Shown in pieces: positions 22,114-29,814 of a stretch of DNA of 64,000 nucleotides (within the stretch, counting starts at the first letter, position 1; each line of letters begins with the position of its first letter). The notes beneath the pieces were generated by a model that saw nothing but the letters and a program-made list of their open reading frames with translations, did not search any database and was not told where the DNA came from. The translations under genes were made by a program, and so were the position numbers. The DNA is from JAGNKE01 sp964583335 (GTDB lineage Bacteria > Pseudomonadota > Alphaproteobacteria > Micavibrionales > Micavibrionaceae): NCBI GenBank assembly GCA_964583335.1, contig CAZOVG010000003.1, positions 1 to 64,000 on the forward strand. Direction: 5' to 3'.

Positions 22114-24051
22114 CTAAACCGCCCAGCGTTTTCTCCAGTCCTGAAACATCAAAACAGTCCATATTTTATTGGAATGGTTCCCATGCCCGGCCAGATGATC
22201 CTGCCACACCTTGCGCACGACTCCGGGGTTCAAATACCCCTGAATCTCCATCGCGTGCGGATCAAGCAAATCTTCCGCCCAGTCGCGCAAGGGCCCGCGC
22301 AACCATTCGCCGATGGGAATGCCGAACCCCTGCTTGGGCCTGTCGAACAATCGCTCCGGTAGATGCTTCTGCAAAACGTGCCGCAACAGCCACTTACCCT
22401 GCCCCTGATGAACCTTATAAGCTTCCGGCAGGCTCCACACATACTCGTAAATTCTTTGATCCAACAGCGGCGCACGAACCTCAAGGCTCGTCGCCATGCT
22501 CGCCCGGTCCACCTTCGTCAGGATGCCGCCGGGCAGATACGACAGCGCGTCCCAATACATCATCATCTCGCCGAAGCTCAATCCCTCCGGCTGAAGCTCG
22601 GGATCGGTCAGCGGCACCCGCGCCTCTGCCCCGCCGACGACAAGATGATCGGGTTTGTCCCAGTGACTCATGATCTTCATATAAAAGGCGGTCGGGCTTT
22701 CTTCGTCCAGAACGCTGCAAACCTTATGGATATGAGATCCGAACTGCGGGTGATAACGCGAAAGCCTGTCCCATGTCTCGACGGAAAATTTTGACAGGCT
22801 TGCCGAAAGGGCGCTTCGTGCGAATTTAGGAATCCGTCTCATCCTGCGCCAAACTTTCGGCCCGCGCACGTGCCGCGTGTAACCGCCCAGCATCTCGTCG
22901 CCCCCGTCGCCCGACAACGCAACGGTCACGCTTTGCCGCGCGAACGCGGAAACCAGATAGGTCGGGATCGCCGAGATATCGGCAAACGGCTCGTCATACA
23001 TGGCGGAAAGTTTCGGAATGACGTCCAGCGCCTGCCGCCCGTCAACATACTGCTCGTGATGATCGGTGCCCAGATACGCGGCGACCCGCTTGGCATAGAC
23101 CGCCTCGTTGTAACCTTTTTCGTGAAAACCAATGGAATAGGTCTTCACGCGATTTTTTGATCCTTTCTGCATCAAAGCTACAGTCAGCGAACTGTCAATG
23201 CCGCCAGACAGAAACGCGCCCAGCGGCACGTCGGAGACCATGCGCTCCGCCACGCAATCCTGCAACAGCGCCTCGAACCGCTCGGGAATATGCAGCTTCT
23301 CCCCGCACCCCATCGCCCGCGCGGTGCGCAGCGCATCCAGATGGCTCCAATACGGCTTCATATGCGTATCGACCGCCTCGCCGGAATCCAGCGCCGCCGG
23401 GTCGATCGAAAGGTAATGCCCGGCGGGCAGACTCCAAACCTTGTCGTAAATGCACAGCGGCGCGGGAACATGCCCATACCGCATATAGGCCGACAGCGCC
23501 GCGCGGTCCACGGTGCGCGTAAATTCCGGGTGCGCGCACAACGCTTTGAGTTCGGAGCCGAACACCAGCGTCGATCCCGCCCAGCCGATATAAAGGGGCT
23601 TTTTGCCCATCCGGTCCCGCGCGAAATGAAGCTGCTTCAGATGCCGATCCCACAGCGCGAACGCGAACATCCCCCGAATGGCCTTGAGCGTGTATTGAAA
23701 GCCCCAAGCCTCGATGGCGGCCAGAATGACCTCCGTATCGCTGTACCCCCGGAAATACGCGCCCAGCCGTTCAAGCTCCGAACGCAACTGCCGGAAGTTA
23801 TAAATCTCCCCGTTGAAGACGATGATATACCGCTCGGAAACCGATCGCATCGGCTGCCGCCCTGCGCTCGAAAGATCGATGATCGAAAGCCTCCGGTGCC
23901 CCAGCGCGACCGGAATCTCCGGGTCCTGCCACACGTCGCCCTCGTCCGGCCCCCGGTGCGTCAGAGCCGCGCTCATCCCCGTGATCGTGCGATGCAGCTG
24001 CAGCCGGTCCGGCTGCGGGCGAGTGCTGTACAATCCGGCGATGCCGCACAT
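22114..24051 (-). CDS. asnB: Asparagine synthase (glutamine-hydrolysing), polysaccharide-type
   Basis: N-terminal Ntn glutaminase domain begins MCGIAGLYS, with the nucleophile Cys2 after Met removal, then THRGPDEGDVW and FNGEIYNF. The synthetase domain has the P-loop FLSGGIDSSL near residue 282. The 645-aa length fits the AsnB family. The ATG at 24051 is chosen because Cys must directly follow Met; the frame stays open upstream without meaning. Copies located beside sugar epimerases and glycosyltransferases often amidate uronic acids in surface polysaccharide rather than making free asparagine; here that role is likely from context but not proven. Confidence 0.92.
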   Translation of the reverse strand: MCGIAGLYSTRPQPDRLQLHRTITGMSAALTHRGPDEGDVWQDPEIPVALGHRRLSIIDLSSAGRQPMRSVSERYIIVFNGEIYNFRQLRSELERLGAYFRGYSDTEVILAAIEAWGFQYTLKAIRGMFAFALWDRHLKQLHFARDRMGKKPLYIGWAGSTLVFGSELKALCAHPEFTRTVDRAALSAYMRYGHVPAPLCIYDKVWSLPAGHYLSIDPAALDSGEAVDTHMKPYWSHLDALRTARAMGCGEKLHIPERFEALLQDCVAERMVSDVPLGAFLSGGIDSSLTVALMQKGSKNRVKTYSIGFHEKGYNEAVYAKRVAAYLGTDHHEQYVDGRQALDVIPKLSAMYDEPFADISAIPTYLVSAFARQSVTVALSGDGGDEMLGGYTRHVRGPKVWRRMRRIPKFARSALSASLSKFSVETWDRLSRYHPQFGSHIHKVCSVLDEESPTAFYMKIMSHWDKPDHLVVGGAEARVPLTDPELQPEGLSFGEMMMYWDALSYLPGGILTKVDRASMATSLEVRAPLLDQRIYEYVWSLPEAYKVHQGQGKWLLRHVLQKHLPERLFDRPKQGFGIPIGEWLRGPLRDWAEDLLDPHAMEIQGYLNPGVVRKVWQDHLAGHGNHSNKIWTVLMFQDWRKRWAV

Positions 24052-24131
24052 AAGTTGAAAACGCCTTGCTGGTTGCGCCCTTTCCGAAATACACTCTGAA
24101 CGAGGACAACCCCCTTGGCAATAAGGCAAAG

Positions 24132-24398
24132 ATGAACGCGCCATCTAAACAGCATGACTGTCTAGGCAACAAGTTAAGGGTATCCGATCATGTTTGCTTG
24201 ACAGGAATACCAGAAAGCCTTCTCGTGGACTTGCCTGAGGAAGATCAACTCGCGATCAAAAATCTACTAAACAAAATTTTTACAGTTCAAGCCTTTGATG
24301 AATCAGGAGAGTTGGAACTAGAATACATTTACCCCGCTGGGAGCAAAGACTACTCGCGCACAATATGGATAGCGCCAGAGTATGTAACAAAAACGTGA
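24132..24398 (+). CDS. Small conserved-looking hypothetical protein, 88 aa
   Basis: Acidic soluble protein with the pattern G-K-x-V-x-L (GNKLRVSDHVCLTGIP), a central LPEEDQLAIKNLLNKIF, a beta-strand region FDESGELELEYIY, and an ending RTIWIAPEYV. Proteins with this G-x-x-V-x-L opening and a closing TIWV-x-P-x-x-hydrophobic segment occur widely as small unknown proteins, in my recollection. The DNA is clearly more AT-rich than the neighbours. The gene diverges from asnB. The ATG at 24132 has a weak GGCAAAG before it. No function is known to me. Confidence 0.55.
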   Translation: MNAPSKQHDCLGNKLRVSDHVCLTGIPESLLVDLPEEDQLAIKNLLNKIFTVQAFDESGELELEYIYPAGSKDYSRTIWIAPEYVTKT

Positions 24399-24449
24399 AA
24401 CGCCTTCGCTTACTTTATGCCCGTCTCTTGCCATCCCCGCCCCCTCCTT

Positions 24450-24516
24450 GTCATCCCCGCGAAATCGGGGATCCAGTCAATCAGCCACCATGGATTCCGG
24501 CCTCCGCCGGAATGAC
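24450..24516. repeat. Interspersed palindromic repeat, GTCATCCCCGCG type
   Basis: A 67-base element that begins GTCATCCCCGCGAAATCGGG and ends CCTCCGCCGGAATGAC, with GGATCCA and TGGATTCC as inner inverse segments. It belongs to the same class as the outer repeat at 18922-19192 and the half copy at 39342-39367. Confidence 0.75.
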
Positions 24517-24532
24517 AGGAGAAGGAAAACCC

Positions 24533-24622
24533 GTCATTGCGAACCCGCCCGGGCGGGTGAAGCAATCCATAGAGGCCGCCGCATAGATTGCTTCGTCGGC
24601 CCTGCGGCCTCCTCGCAATGAC
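24533..24622. repeat. Interspersed palindromic repeat, GTCATTGCGA type, copy 2
   Basis: A 90-base copy of the element at 19015-19103, with the same ends GTCATTGCGA and TCGCAATGAC and nearly identical internal sequence. The differences are a few substitutions around positions 24570 and 24600. Confidence 0.85.
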
Positions 24623-24770
24623 GAAGAAAGCCTCTGCCCGCGTTGTGTTCGCCGTGATCGTTGTGTTTCAAAAAAGCTTCGCGCCTACGCGATTCACAGC
24701 TCAAAACCAGCCATTTGACACCCGCCCCGCCAGCCCCCTAAAATCGGGCGAGAAAAGAGGATCGAGCAGC

Positions 24771-25049
24771 ATGGACATCGAAATGCGCCTGACGAAGGAA
24801 GGCCGGGTGGTTTTTACCTGTAAGTCGCGGTTTTCCAAGCGCGTCGAGGAAATCGTGATGAACCCGGATACCGGGGTTCTCTCGGTGGTTTTCGAGGGGT
24901 ACAAGGAATCCGCCGAACTCAACTGTCCCGTGGATTTGGAGACCGTCGAGAAAATAAAAAATGAAATTTTCTGCGCTTTGGGCTATATTGAGGGTGGACA
25001 GTTAAAAACGGCGGAATATGTACGCTTTCGGGCAGGCGTCGTCTATTAA
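24771..25049 (+). CDS. Small paralogous protein family member 1, 92 aa
   Basis: Compact soluble protein of unknown function. It is a clear paralog of the first 90 residues of the gene at 25774-26421: MDIEMRLTKEGRV aligns with MNIDFLLTENGEV, VEEIVMNPDTGVLSVVFEG with VAGILFDHDTGRLTIEYTD, and ELNCPVDLE with DLNIPVEPE. The homology fixes the start at 24771, which has AGAGGATCG upstream. Together with the 180-aa gene between them they form a three-gene cluster in one direction. Confidence 0.7.
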   Translation: MDIEMRLTKEGRVVFTCKSRFSKRVEEIVMNPDTGVLSVVFEGYKESAELNCPVDLETVEKIKNEIFCALGYIEGGQLKTAEYVRFRAGVVY

Positions 25050-25104
25050 CTCAAAAATGCGGCTAAACGCATGAAGTACATAGAAAAATTAAGGGTGAAT
25101 TGAT

Positions 25105-25647
25105 ATGAGTGCTGCAACATTTCCGAGTGATCCTGGCGAACTCGTGACCCGCGCGGTGACGGAAGGTCAGCTGATTCAGACCGTGAACACCTCCGACGTG
25201 GAGATCGCGGGCGTCATGGGCCTCGTCGGCCGCTTTATCGATATTGAACAAAACGCGGCGCTGGAAACCGGCGACGCCTTCGCGCAGCAGGTCCGCTCCG
25301 AACAGCAGGCCGTGACCCACAGCGTCTCGGCGGAAAACGCCGGAGACATGAACGTCTTTACGGCCAACGCGACCGCCGCGACGACCCGCACGAACGAGGC
25401 GATCCAGCACAGCGTCAACGGAACCGTCGCCGCAGGCGTCGCCGCCGAAGCGGGCGCCAAGGCCGCCGCCCTCGAACAGGTTTCCAACGTCACGCTCGCG
25501 CAGATTGAGCGCGAAATGAAGCTTCACAGCGTTCTGGAAGAAGAGCGCGTGCGCAGCACGGCCTCTGCCGAACTCGACCTCGAAGCGCAGGCCGCGAAAG
25601 CCTCGGTGGACAAGGACGCGACCGTCAGCCCGTTCAAACCGGCCTGA
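25105..25647 (+). CDS. Ala/Glu-rich helical protein, 180 aa
   Basis: Almost entirely helical sequence rich in Ala, Glu, Thr and Val, with no membrane segment and no signal peptide. Regions at residues 50-175 look like amphipathic helices or a coiled coil; the end is DATVSPFKPA. No recognised family. AAGGGTGA precedes the ATG. It lies 55 bases after member 1 and 126 bases before member 2 of the small paralogous family, so it may be a structural partner of these two proteins. That is inferred from position only. Confidence 0.65.
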   Translation: MSAATFPSDPGELVTRAVTEGQLIQTVNTSDVEIAGVMGLVGRFIDIEQNAALETGDAFAQQVRSEQQAVTHSVSAENAGDMNVFTANATAATTRTNEAIQHSVNGTVAAGVAAEAGAKAAALEQVSNVTLAQIEREMKLHSVLEEERVRSTASAELDLEAQAAKASVDKDATVSPFKPA

Positions 25648-25773
25648 TAACGCTCTGGCCCGCACACGGTGCGCGTTAATCAATTCGTCCGGGCTCTTCC
25701 GCCCCGGCAAGGCGCAGGGTGGCAAACCGCCCGGCCAATCTCAGACGGAAGAGTCTTGTGCGCGGAGCAGTCG

Positions 25774-26421
25774 GTGAACATTGATTTTCTTCTGACCGAA
25801 AACGGCGAAGTCGGCCTCCTGAGCAGCGAAAATTTCTTCAAGAAAGTCGCCGGAATTCTGTTCGACCACGACACCGGCCGCCTCACCATCGAATACACGG
25901 ATATGGACTACCTCGACCTCAACATTCCGGTCGAGCCTGAATTTTTCAACGTGCTGGATATGAGCCTGCTCATCCATATCGGCGCGGTCAAGAACGCGAA
26001 TATCGCGCAAGCCTATCAGGTCCCGCTGATGTTCCTGAACGATCCCTACCGCGTGGAGATTTTCAAGCACGTCCGCCCGCCGCCCAAACCTCTGGAATCC
26101 TTCTTTTATTTTATCTCCTCCTGCGTTCTGGGCCAGCCCGTCCACCGCAAGGACGCGGGCGACGAGGACACGCTGGGCTGCATCCTCGGCGACACGCTGC
26201 CCTCCATGCTGAAATTCGCCCCGCACCTGGAGCGCCGCAAGGCCATCGAATCCCGCCCCGAATTCGCCTACACGCCGCAAGCGCCCGGCATGGGCCTCGG
26301 CGGCAACACCAGCAGCGCGATCATCCACCCCGCCGAACGCGCGAAGATCGCCAAGGGCAAACGCCCCCCGCGCGGCGAAACGGGAACCGACTCCGCCAAC
26401 GACGACACCCCGCCGGATTAA
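25774..26421 (+). CDS. Paralogous family member 2 with C-terminal extension, 215 aa
   Basis: Residues 1-90 are homologous to the 92-aa protein at 24771-25049. The remaining 125 residues are unique: an HVRPPPKPLESFFYF segment, a helical part and a polar tail ending in NDDTPPD. The start is set by that homology at the GTG at 25774, which has GGAG about 9 bases before it; the frame is open upstream to 25669 but that part (MRVNQFVRALPPRQ) shows no kinship with member 1. Function unknown. The stop is followed by a repeat cluster. Confidence 0.7.
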   Translation: MNIDFLLTENGEVGLLSSENFFKKVAGILFDHDTGRLTIEYTDMDYLDLNIPVEPEFFNVLDMSLLIHIGAVKNANIAQAYQVPLMFLNDPYRVEIFKHVRPPPKPLESFFYFISSCVLGQPVHRKDAGDEDTLGCILGDTLPSMLKFAPHLERRKAIESRPEFAYTPQAPGMGLGGNTSSAIIHPAERAKIAKGKRPPRGETGTDSANDDTPPD

Positions 26422-26439
26422 GTGGCCCCGGATAAAGTA

Positions 26440-26552
26440 GACTAAGTCCACACGGTCTGCCCGCGTCAAAACACACCCCGCGAAAAAATTCGACTGGACT
26501 AAGCCCGGTGCAAACCCGCGCCCCATAAGACTTTGAAGTGGGCTTAGTCCAC
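26440..26552. repeat. Cluster of GGACTAAG-type repeats between convergent genes
   Basis: GACTAAGTCCAC at 26440-26451, TGGACTAAGCCC at 26495-26506, and its exact inverse GGGCTTAGTCCA at 26540-26551, the last placed directly after the stop codon of the antitoxin gene on the minus strand. The last copy is also flanked to give AGTGG/CCACT. It may fold as a bidirectional end signal for the convergent genes or be a binding site; there is no T-run. Confidence 0.5.
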
Positions 26553-26783
26553 TCATGTTTGAGTCTCCGAAGGGCTCGCCGCGCCCTCCCGCCGGGCCTT
26601 CTCGTGCGTCTCGATGTATTGTGTCATCCGCTTTTTATAGGGCAGGACGAACGCCACGGTCTCGCGCCCCCGCTTGACGAAAACGGCGTCGTACCGCCCC
26701 TCCTCCATCCAGCGGATATATTTGGCAAAATTGGTCTTGAAATCATGGGTCGTGGTGGTGAAATACTTCTTGTCTTGGCTCAT
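26553..26783 (-). CDS. Phd/YefM-type antitoxin-like protein, no toxin gene beside it
   Basis: 76-aa protein with the N-terminal pattern of Phd/YefM antitoxins: HDFKTNFAKYIRWMEEGRYD, followed by AVFVKRGRETVAFVLPY, matching the family scheme (dfr-x-N-x-x-x-h at the start, then I-x-K-x-G-x-x-V-A-x-h-h). The C-terminal 25 residues are charged, as in the toxin-binding part of antitoxins. No toxin gene lies next to it on either strand, so it is either solitary, a remnant, or a stand-alone regulator. Its promoter carries a perfect palindrome in the spacer, fitting self-repression. Confidence 0.7.
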   Translation of the reverse strand: MSQDKKYFTTTTHDFKTNFAKYIRWMEEGRYDAVFVKRGRETVAFVLPYKKRMTQYIETHEKARREGAASPSETQT

Positions 26784-26789
26784 CGGCCA

Positions 26790-26818
26790 ATTATAGGAAT
26801 ATATTCCAGAAAAATCAA
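26790..26818 (-). promoter_or_regulatory. Promoter with operator palindrome, leaderless antitoxin transcript
   Basis: On the minus strand TTGATT (plus 26813-26818), a 17-base spacer and a perfect TATAAT (plus 26790-26795). The spacer contains the 12-base palindrome GGAATATATTCC (26796-26807) abutting the -10. The -10 ends 6 bases before the ATG at 26783, so the mRNA should begin at the start codon. The palindrome is a likely operator for the encoded antitoxin-like protein. Confidence 0.7.
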
Positions 26819-26956
26819 GCTTTCTTGGTTTTTACAGCTTTCCTTTTAAGCCGCGCCCGCATCGCCAGTCCCGCCAGATTAAGCGGCGAAAATGATGAGG
26901 GTCGGCTTTTTCACACGCTGAGTTTATCGCAAACGGCGGCCGGGTGGAACGCACCA

Positions 26957-27325
26957 TCAAGGCCAATCGTCCATATCGTAGAAAGGCCGGATTTCGATCA
27001 CGCTCGGCCCCGGCATCGGGTTGGGACAGCGCTTCACCCACGCCACCGCCTCGTCTATGTCCTTGACCTCCCAGATCCAGAACCCGGCGACCAGCTCTTC
27101 GGGGTGGGGAAAGGGCCCGTCCGTGACCGTGCGCTCCGCGCCGTCAAACGCCACGCGCCGCCCCGCCGAGGAAGGCTTGAGCCCCTCCGCGCTGATCAGA
27201 ACCCCGGCCTCGCGCAGCGCGTCGTTAAACCGCCCCATCGCCGCCATCATCTCGATCGCCTCCGGCGTGGGTTTAAAACCCTTTTCGCTATCCTCGGTCG
27301 CCTTGACCAGCACCATCACGCGCAT
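26957..27325 (-). CDS. YCII-related (DGPF-type) protein
   Basis: Dimeric alpha-beta barrel protein of the YCII/DGPF group. It opens MRVMVLVKATEDSEKG, and has EAGVLISAEGLKPSS, the characteristic TVTDGPF near residues 67-73, and a closing IEIRPFYDMDDW. Length of 122 aa is usual. The biochemical role is not known; relatives are often found beside ECF sigma factors, but none is here. The ribosome binding site is not strong. It is read alone, with the neighbour at 27485 divergent. Confidence 0.85.
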   Translation of the reverse strand: MRVMVLVKATEDSEKGFKPTPEAIEMMAAMGRFNDALREAGVLISAEGLKPSSAGRRVAFDGAERTVTDGPFPHPEELVAGFWIWEVKDIDEAVAWVKRCPNPMPGPSVIEIRPFYDMDDWP

Positions 27326-27484
27326 CGCTTGCCTCCCTGTACGTACAAAGCCCCGTCAGGCTATCACCCGCAGGGCAAAAGGCGAACGGCTTTTTCGTCT
27401 GTGCGGAACTGCCCTATGCGACTTGAAAATTTCTCCATAATCAGACACGCTGAAGGCGACTATAAATTGCAGGGGGCCAGCCTT

Positions 27485-28051
27485 ATGGACAAGATCAAAA
27501 AGCCGCTCGGCGCACTTTATAAAACCGTGAATGTCTTGTTCTGGCTGCTGGGCGGGGTGACAGCTTGCGTCAGTTTCGCCGGATATTTCTACCCCGAAAA
27601 GGGCATCGGCGCACTCGAACAGCTCATCACCGTTCTGGAAAAACGCCTGCCGCAGGAACGGCCACCCTCCGTTGAGTTTCTGGAATTCTGGCAGTCCTAT
27701 GACGAGGAGGCGATCGGAAACACGATGCTGCGTTACCACAACCCCTCTCCCGCCGGCGCGGTGGAAAACGCGAAAATCGCGGTCTACCACAAAGCGGCTG
27801 CGGGCGGATATGAGGTGCTGTTCGAGGAAGCGCAGCCCTATCTGGCCGCCGAATCCTCGCGCGACATTTACGACATCAAGACGAGCGTGAAAATCGGCGG
27901 GGACGCCGCCCTCTGCGTGGAATACGCGGGCGGCCGGGCGACGCTCGCCCCCCTCGCCCCGGAAAATGCGGACGGCATGGTCGTCTACCGCCTCGCCGGC
28001 CCCGCCCAGAACGTCACCGATGGCGGCTGCGCGAAGGCCCTGAACCCCTAA
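27485..28051 (+). CDS. Hypothetical single-span membrane protein, 188 aa
   Basis: The N-terminus MDKIKKPLGALYK is basic, then one transmembrane helix at about residues 14-35 (VLFWLLGGVTACVSFAGYF), followed by a soluble extracytoplasmic domain of about 150 residues with beta strands and a Cys near the end (GGCAKALNP). No recognised domain. The ATG at 27485 is preferred (AGGGGG about 11 bases upstream); an ATG at 27416 in the same frame would add a polar 23-residue stretch. It converges with the membrane gene at 28061. Confidence 0.55.
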   Translation: MDKIKKPLGALYKTVNVLFWLLGGVTACVSFAGYFYPEKGIGALEQLITVLEKRLPQERPPSVEFLEFWQSYDEEAIGNTMLRYHNPSPAGAVENAKIAVYHKAAAGGYEVLFEEAQPYLAAESSRDIYDIKTSVKIGGDAALCVEYAGGRATLAPLAPENADGMVVYRLAGPAQNVTDGGCAKALNP

Positions 28052-28060
28052 GCGCCGGGA

Positions 28061-28804
28061 TCACGGCGCGGCGGGAATCTCCGCCCCCGGCGCGTCCTGC
28101 GCTTCGAGCTTGCGGATCTCCTCCTCGATCGACGGAGAGGCGGGATCGACATCCGCGCTGCGCTCGATCAATGGAGGCGCAGAAACCGGGAGCGGCTCGA
28201 CAAACCAGGTGAGCGGGTTGTAATGCATCGCCGCCAGAAACGCCGCCACGCTGCCGTACTTGATCAGCTTGTTTCGCTGCGAAACGCCCCACATAAAGGC
28301 GCCGAACATCGCACCCGCGATGAGCAAAAGCCACCCGTCGGACAGCAGCATCGAAAGCCTCGGCGCGAACCCGGCCACCTCGCGCGGCGTATCGTAAAAC
28401 GGGAACCCTTGCGAGTAATCGAAAAACGTATAGGGCATAAAGTTGAAGGCCAGCGCAAGGAAAAGCCCAAACCCCAAAACGCCGGTCAGCAAGACACTCA
28501 AGACCAGCGCCTGAAAGCTCGCGGCCGAGAGCGGCGCGTCGTTCGCGGCGCTGATGATGGCCGCGTTCGCCTTCATCCGCTTGCGCAAAACAAGCGCCCC
28601 CGCCAGAGTGCCCAAAATCAGCACAAGACAATCGGCATACGCCCCGGACATATCGCCCGCCAGACTTCCCTCCGAAAGCGGCGCGAGCATGGGCCGGAGG
28701 TCCACCCCCGCCGCGACCAGCCCCCACGCCAGCGCGAACGGCACGACCATGATCATGTAAAAATACAACAACGCCATAAGGTGCGCGCGCGTGAGATCGT
28801 TCAT
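28061..28804 (-). CDS. Polytopic membrane protein C of the uvrB operon, 247 aa
   Basis: Five or six hydrophobic helices, then a proline-rich acidic tail from about residue 205. The module FDYSQGFPFYDTP (near 130-142) placed before a helix pair recalls FKDIMGSRPDFYHV in the next gene, and the segment GAMFGAFMWGVSQRN resembles GALMWVFARHLKES there, so it is probably a diverged member of the same family. Its ATG overlaps the stop of the upstream gene by four bases (ATGA). Unknown function; last gene of the operon uvrB-B-A-C (transcription order uvrB, 29811, 28801, 28061). Confidence 0.7.
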   Translation of the reverse strand: MNDLTRAHLMALLYFYMIMVVPFALAWGLVAAGVDLRPMLAPLSEGSLAGDMSGAYADCLVLILGTLAGALVLRKRMKANAAIISAANDAPLSAASFQALVLSVLLTGVLGFGLFLALAFNFMPYTFFDYSQGFPFYDTPREVAGFAPRLSMLLSDGWLLLIAGAMFGAFMWGVSQRNKLIKYGSVAAFLAAMHYNPLTWFVEPLPVSAPPLIERSADVDPASPSIEEEIRKLEAQDAPGAEIPAAP

Positions 28805-29814
28805 GTCATAACTCCTTTTTCAGTTTCAGCCACGGGCTCCACCATAGACCCGGGCAAGGACTCCTTCAAATGACGGGCAAACACCCACATCAGGGCCCCG
28901 ACCACCAGCGCGAAAACCACGCTCACCGGCGTCAGGATATGAGCCTTAAGGAAAAGCCCGGGCACAAAGGCCAACCCGGGAAGCCAGCCCGGAAAAAGCC
29001 CGATGGCTCCGTAGCTCGCGATCCAGACCCACGCTCGCTGCTCGTTCCGGCGCAAAAGACGCACGGTCAAAAGATAGGCCGCCGCGATGGCCCCAAGGCC
29101 CAACCCGAAGGCGTGAAGTATGAAAACAGGCACCAGCTTGAGATCCCGGTCGAAAAGATTCTGAACATGGTAAAAATCGGGGCGCGAACCCATAATGTCT
29201 TTGAAAATCCCTATGCCAAGCGGCACGAAGACGATGAGGGCGATCACAATCAGCCCGAACGCCGAGGCGATATTCATTAAAACCCGGACATGAAAGTTGA
29301 AATCGTATTGCCTCTCCGGCTGGAGCGCCTGCAACTCGGAGTCCGCCAGCTCCCTCACATAATCCGCCATGCGAAAACCGCACAGCGTCGCCGTCAAAAA
29401 GGACGCTATGGAAAAAGTATTCAAGATTGTTCCAAACGTGGCGCTGGGCAAAATATAGATCGGCATAAAGGCCCAGAGCAGCCCGATGCCGCCCAGAGTA
29501 CAAACCCACACCCAGCGCCTAAGCTCGCCGGAATTAAGCAAATAAAGGCTGGCGACGTATCCGATCAGCAAGGCCGGACCGCCAAGATTAAAGGAAAAGA
29601 AGATCGCCATAGGAAAAAAAAGAAGCCCGACCATGGCCGTTGCACCGACCTCCGCAAGACTTCCGGGACCGCTCACGCCAAAAACAAACGCCAGCAGGGG
29701 CGCAAACCCGGCGCACAGCATCAAGGCGATCAAAACGGAGGTCGCTTGATAATAGATCAACATAAAAAACACGCTGATCGGATCAAATCGAATGGGCTTA
29801 TTCATTTTCATCAC
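28801..29814 (-). CDS. Polytopic membrane protein B of the uvrB operon, 337 aa
   Basis: About eight transmembrane helices in two related halves. Each half has a loop of the form L-L-x-x-x-E-x-R-x-W-V-W (LLNSGELRRWVWV near residues 93-105 and LLRRNEQRAWVWIASYGAIG near 258-277), followed by a membrane part ending in a charged stretch; between the halves is YDFNFHVRVLMNIASAFGL. These loops also recur four times in the neighbouring 578-aa protein. It overlaps both neighbours by four bases, so it is translated in tight coupling. No known family comes to mind. Confidence 0.75.
   Translation of the reverse strand: MMKMNKPIRFDPISVFFMLIYYQATSVLIALMLCAGFAPLLAFVFGVSGPGSLAEVGATAMVGLLFFPMAIFFSFNLGGPALLIGYVASLYLLNSGELRRWVWVCTLGGIGLLWAFMPIYILPSATFGTILNTFSIASFLTATLCGFRMADYVRELADSELQALQPERQYDFNFHVRVLMNIASAFGLIVIALIVFVPLGIGIFKDIMGSRPDFYHVQNLFDRDLKLVPVFILHAFGLGLGAIAAAYLLTVRLLRRNEQRAWVWIASYGAIGLFPGWLPGLAFVPGLFLKAHILTPVSVVFALVVGALMWVFARHLKESLPGSMVEPVAETEKGVMT

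Larger units (their letters stand above)
24399..24770. other. Non-coding gap dominated by palindromic repeats
   Basis: Between the 88-aa gene and the gene at 24771 I see no coding sequence. The space holds two interspersed palindromic elements (24450-24516 and 24533-24622), then about 100 bases of unremarkable sequence with no obvious -35/-10 pair. Confidence 0.6.

Noticed and set aside
26825..27484. Upstream extension of the gene at 27485
   Set aside because: The frame crosses the antisense of the YCII-domain gene; start signals and hydrophobic anchor place the true start at 27485.
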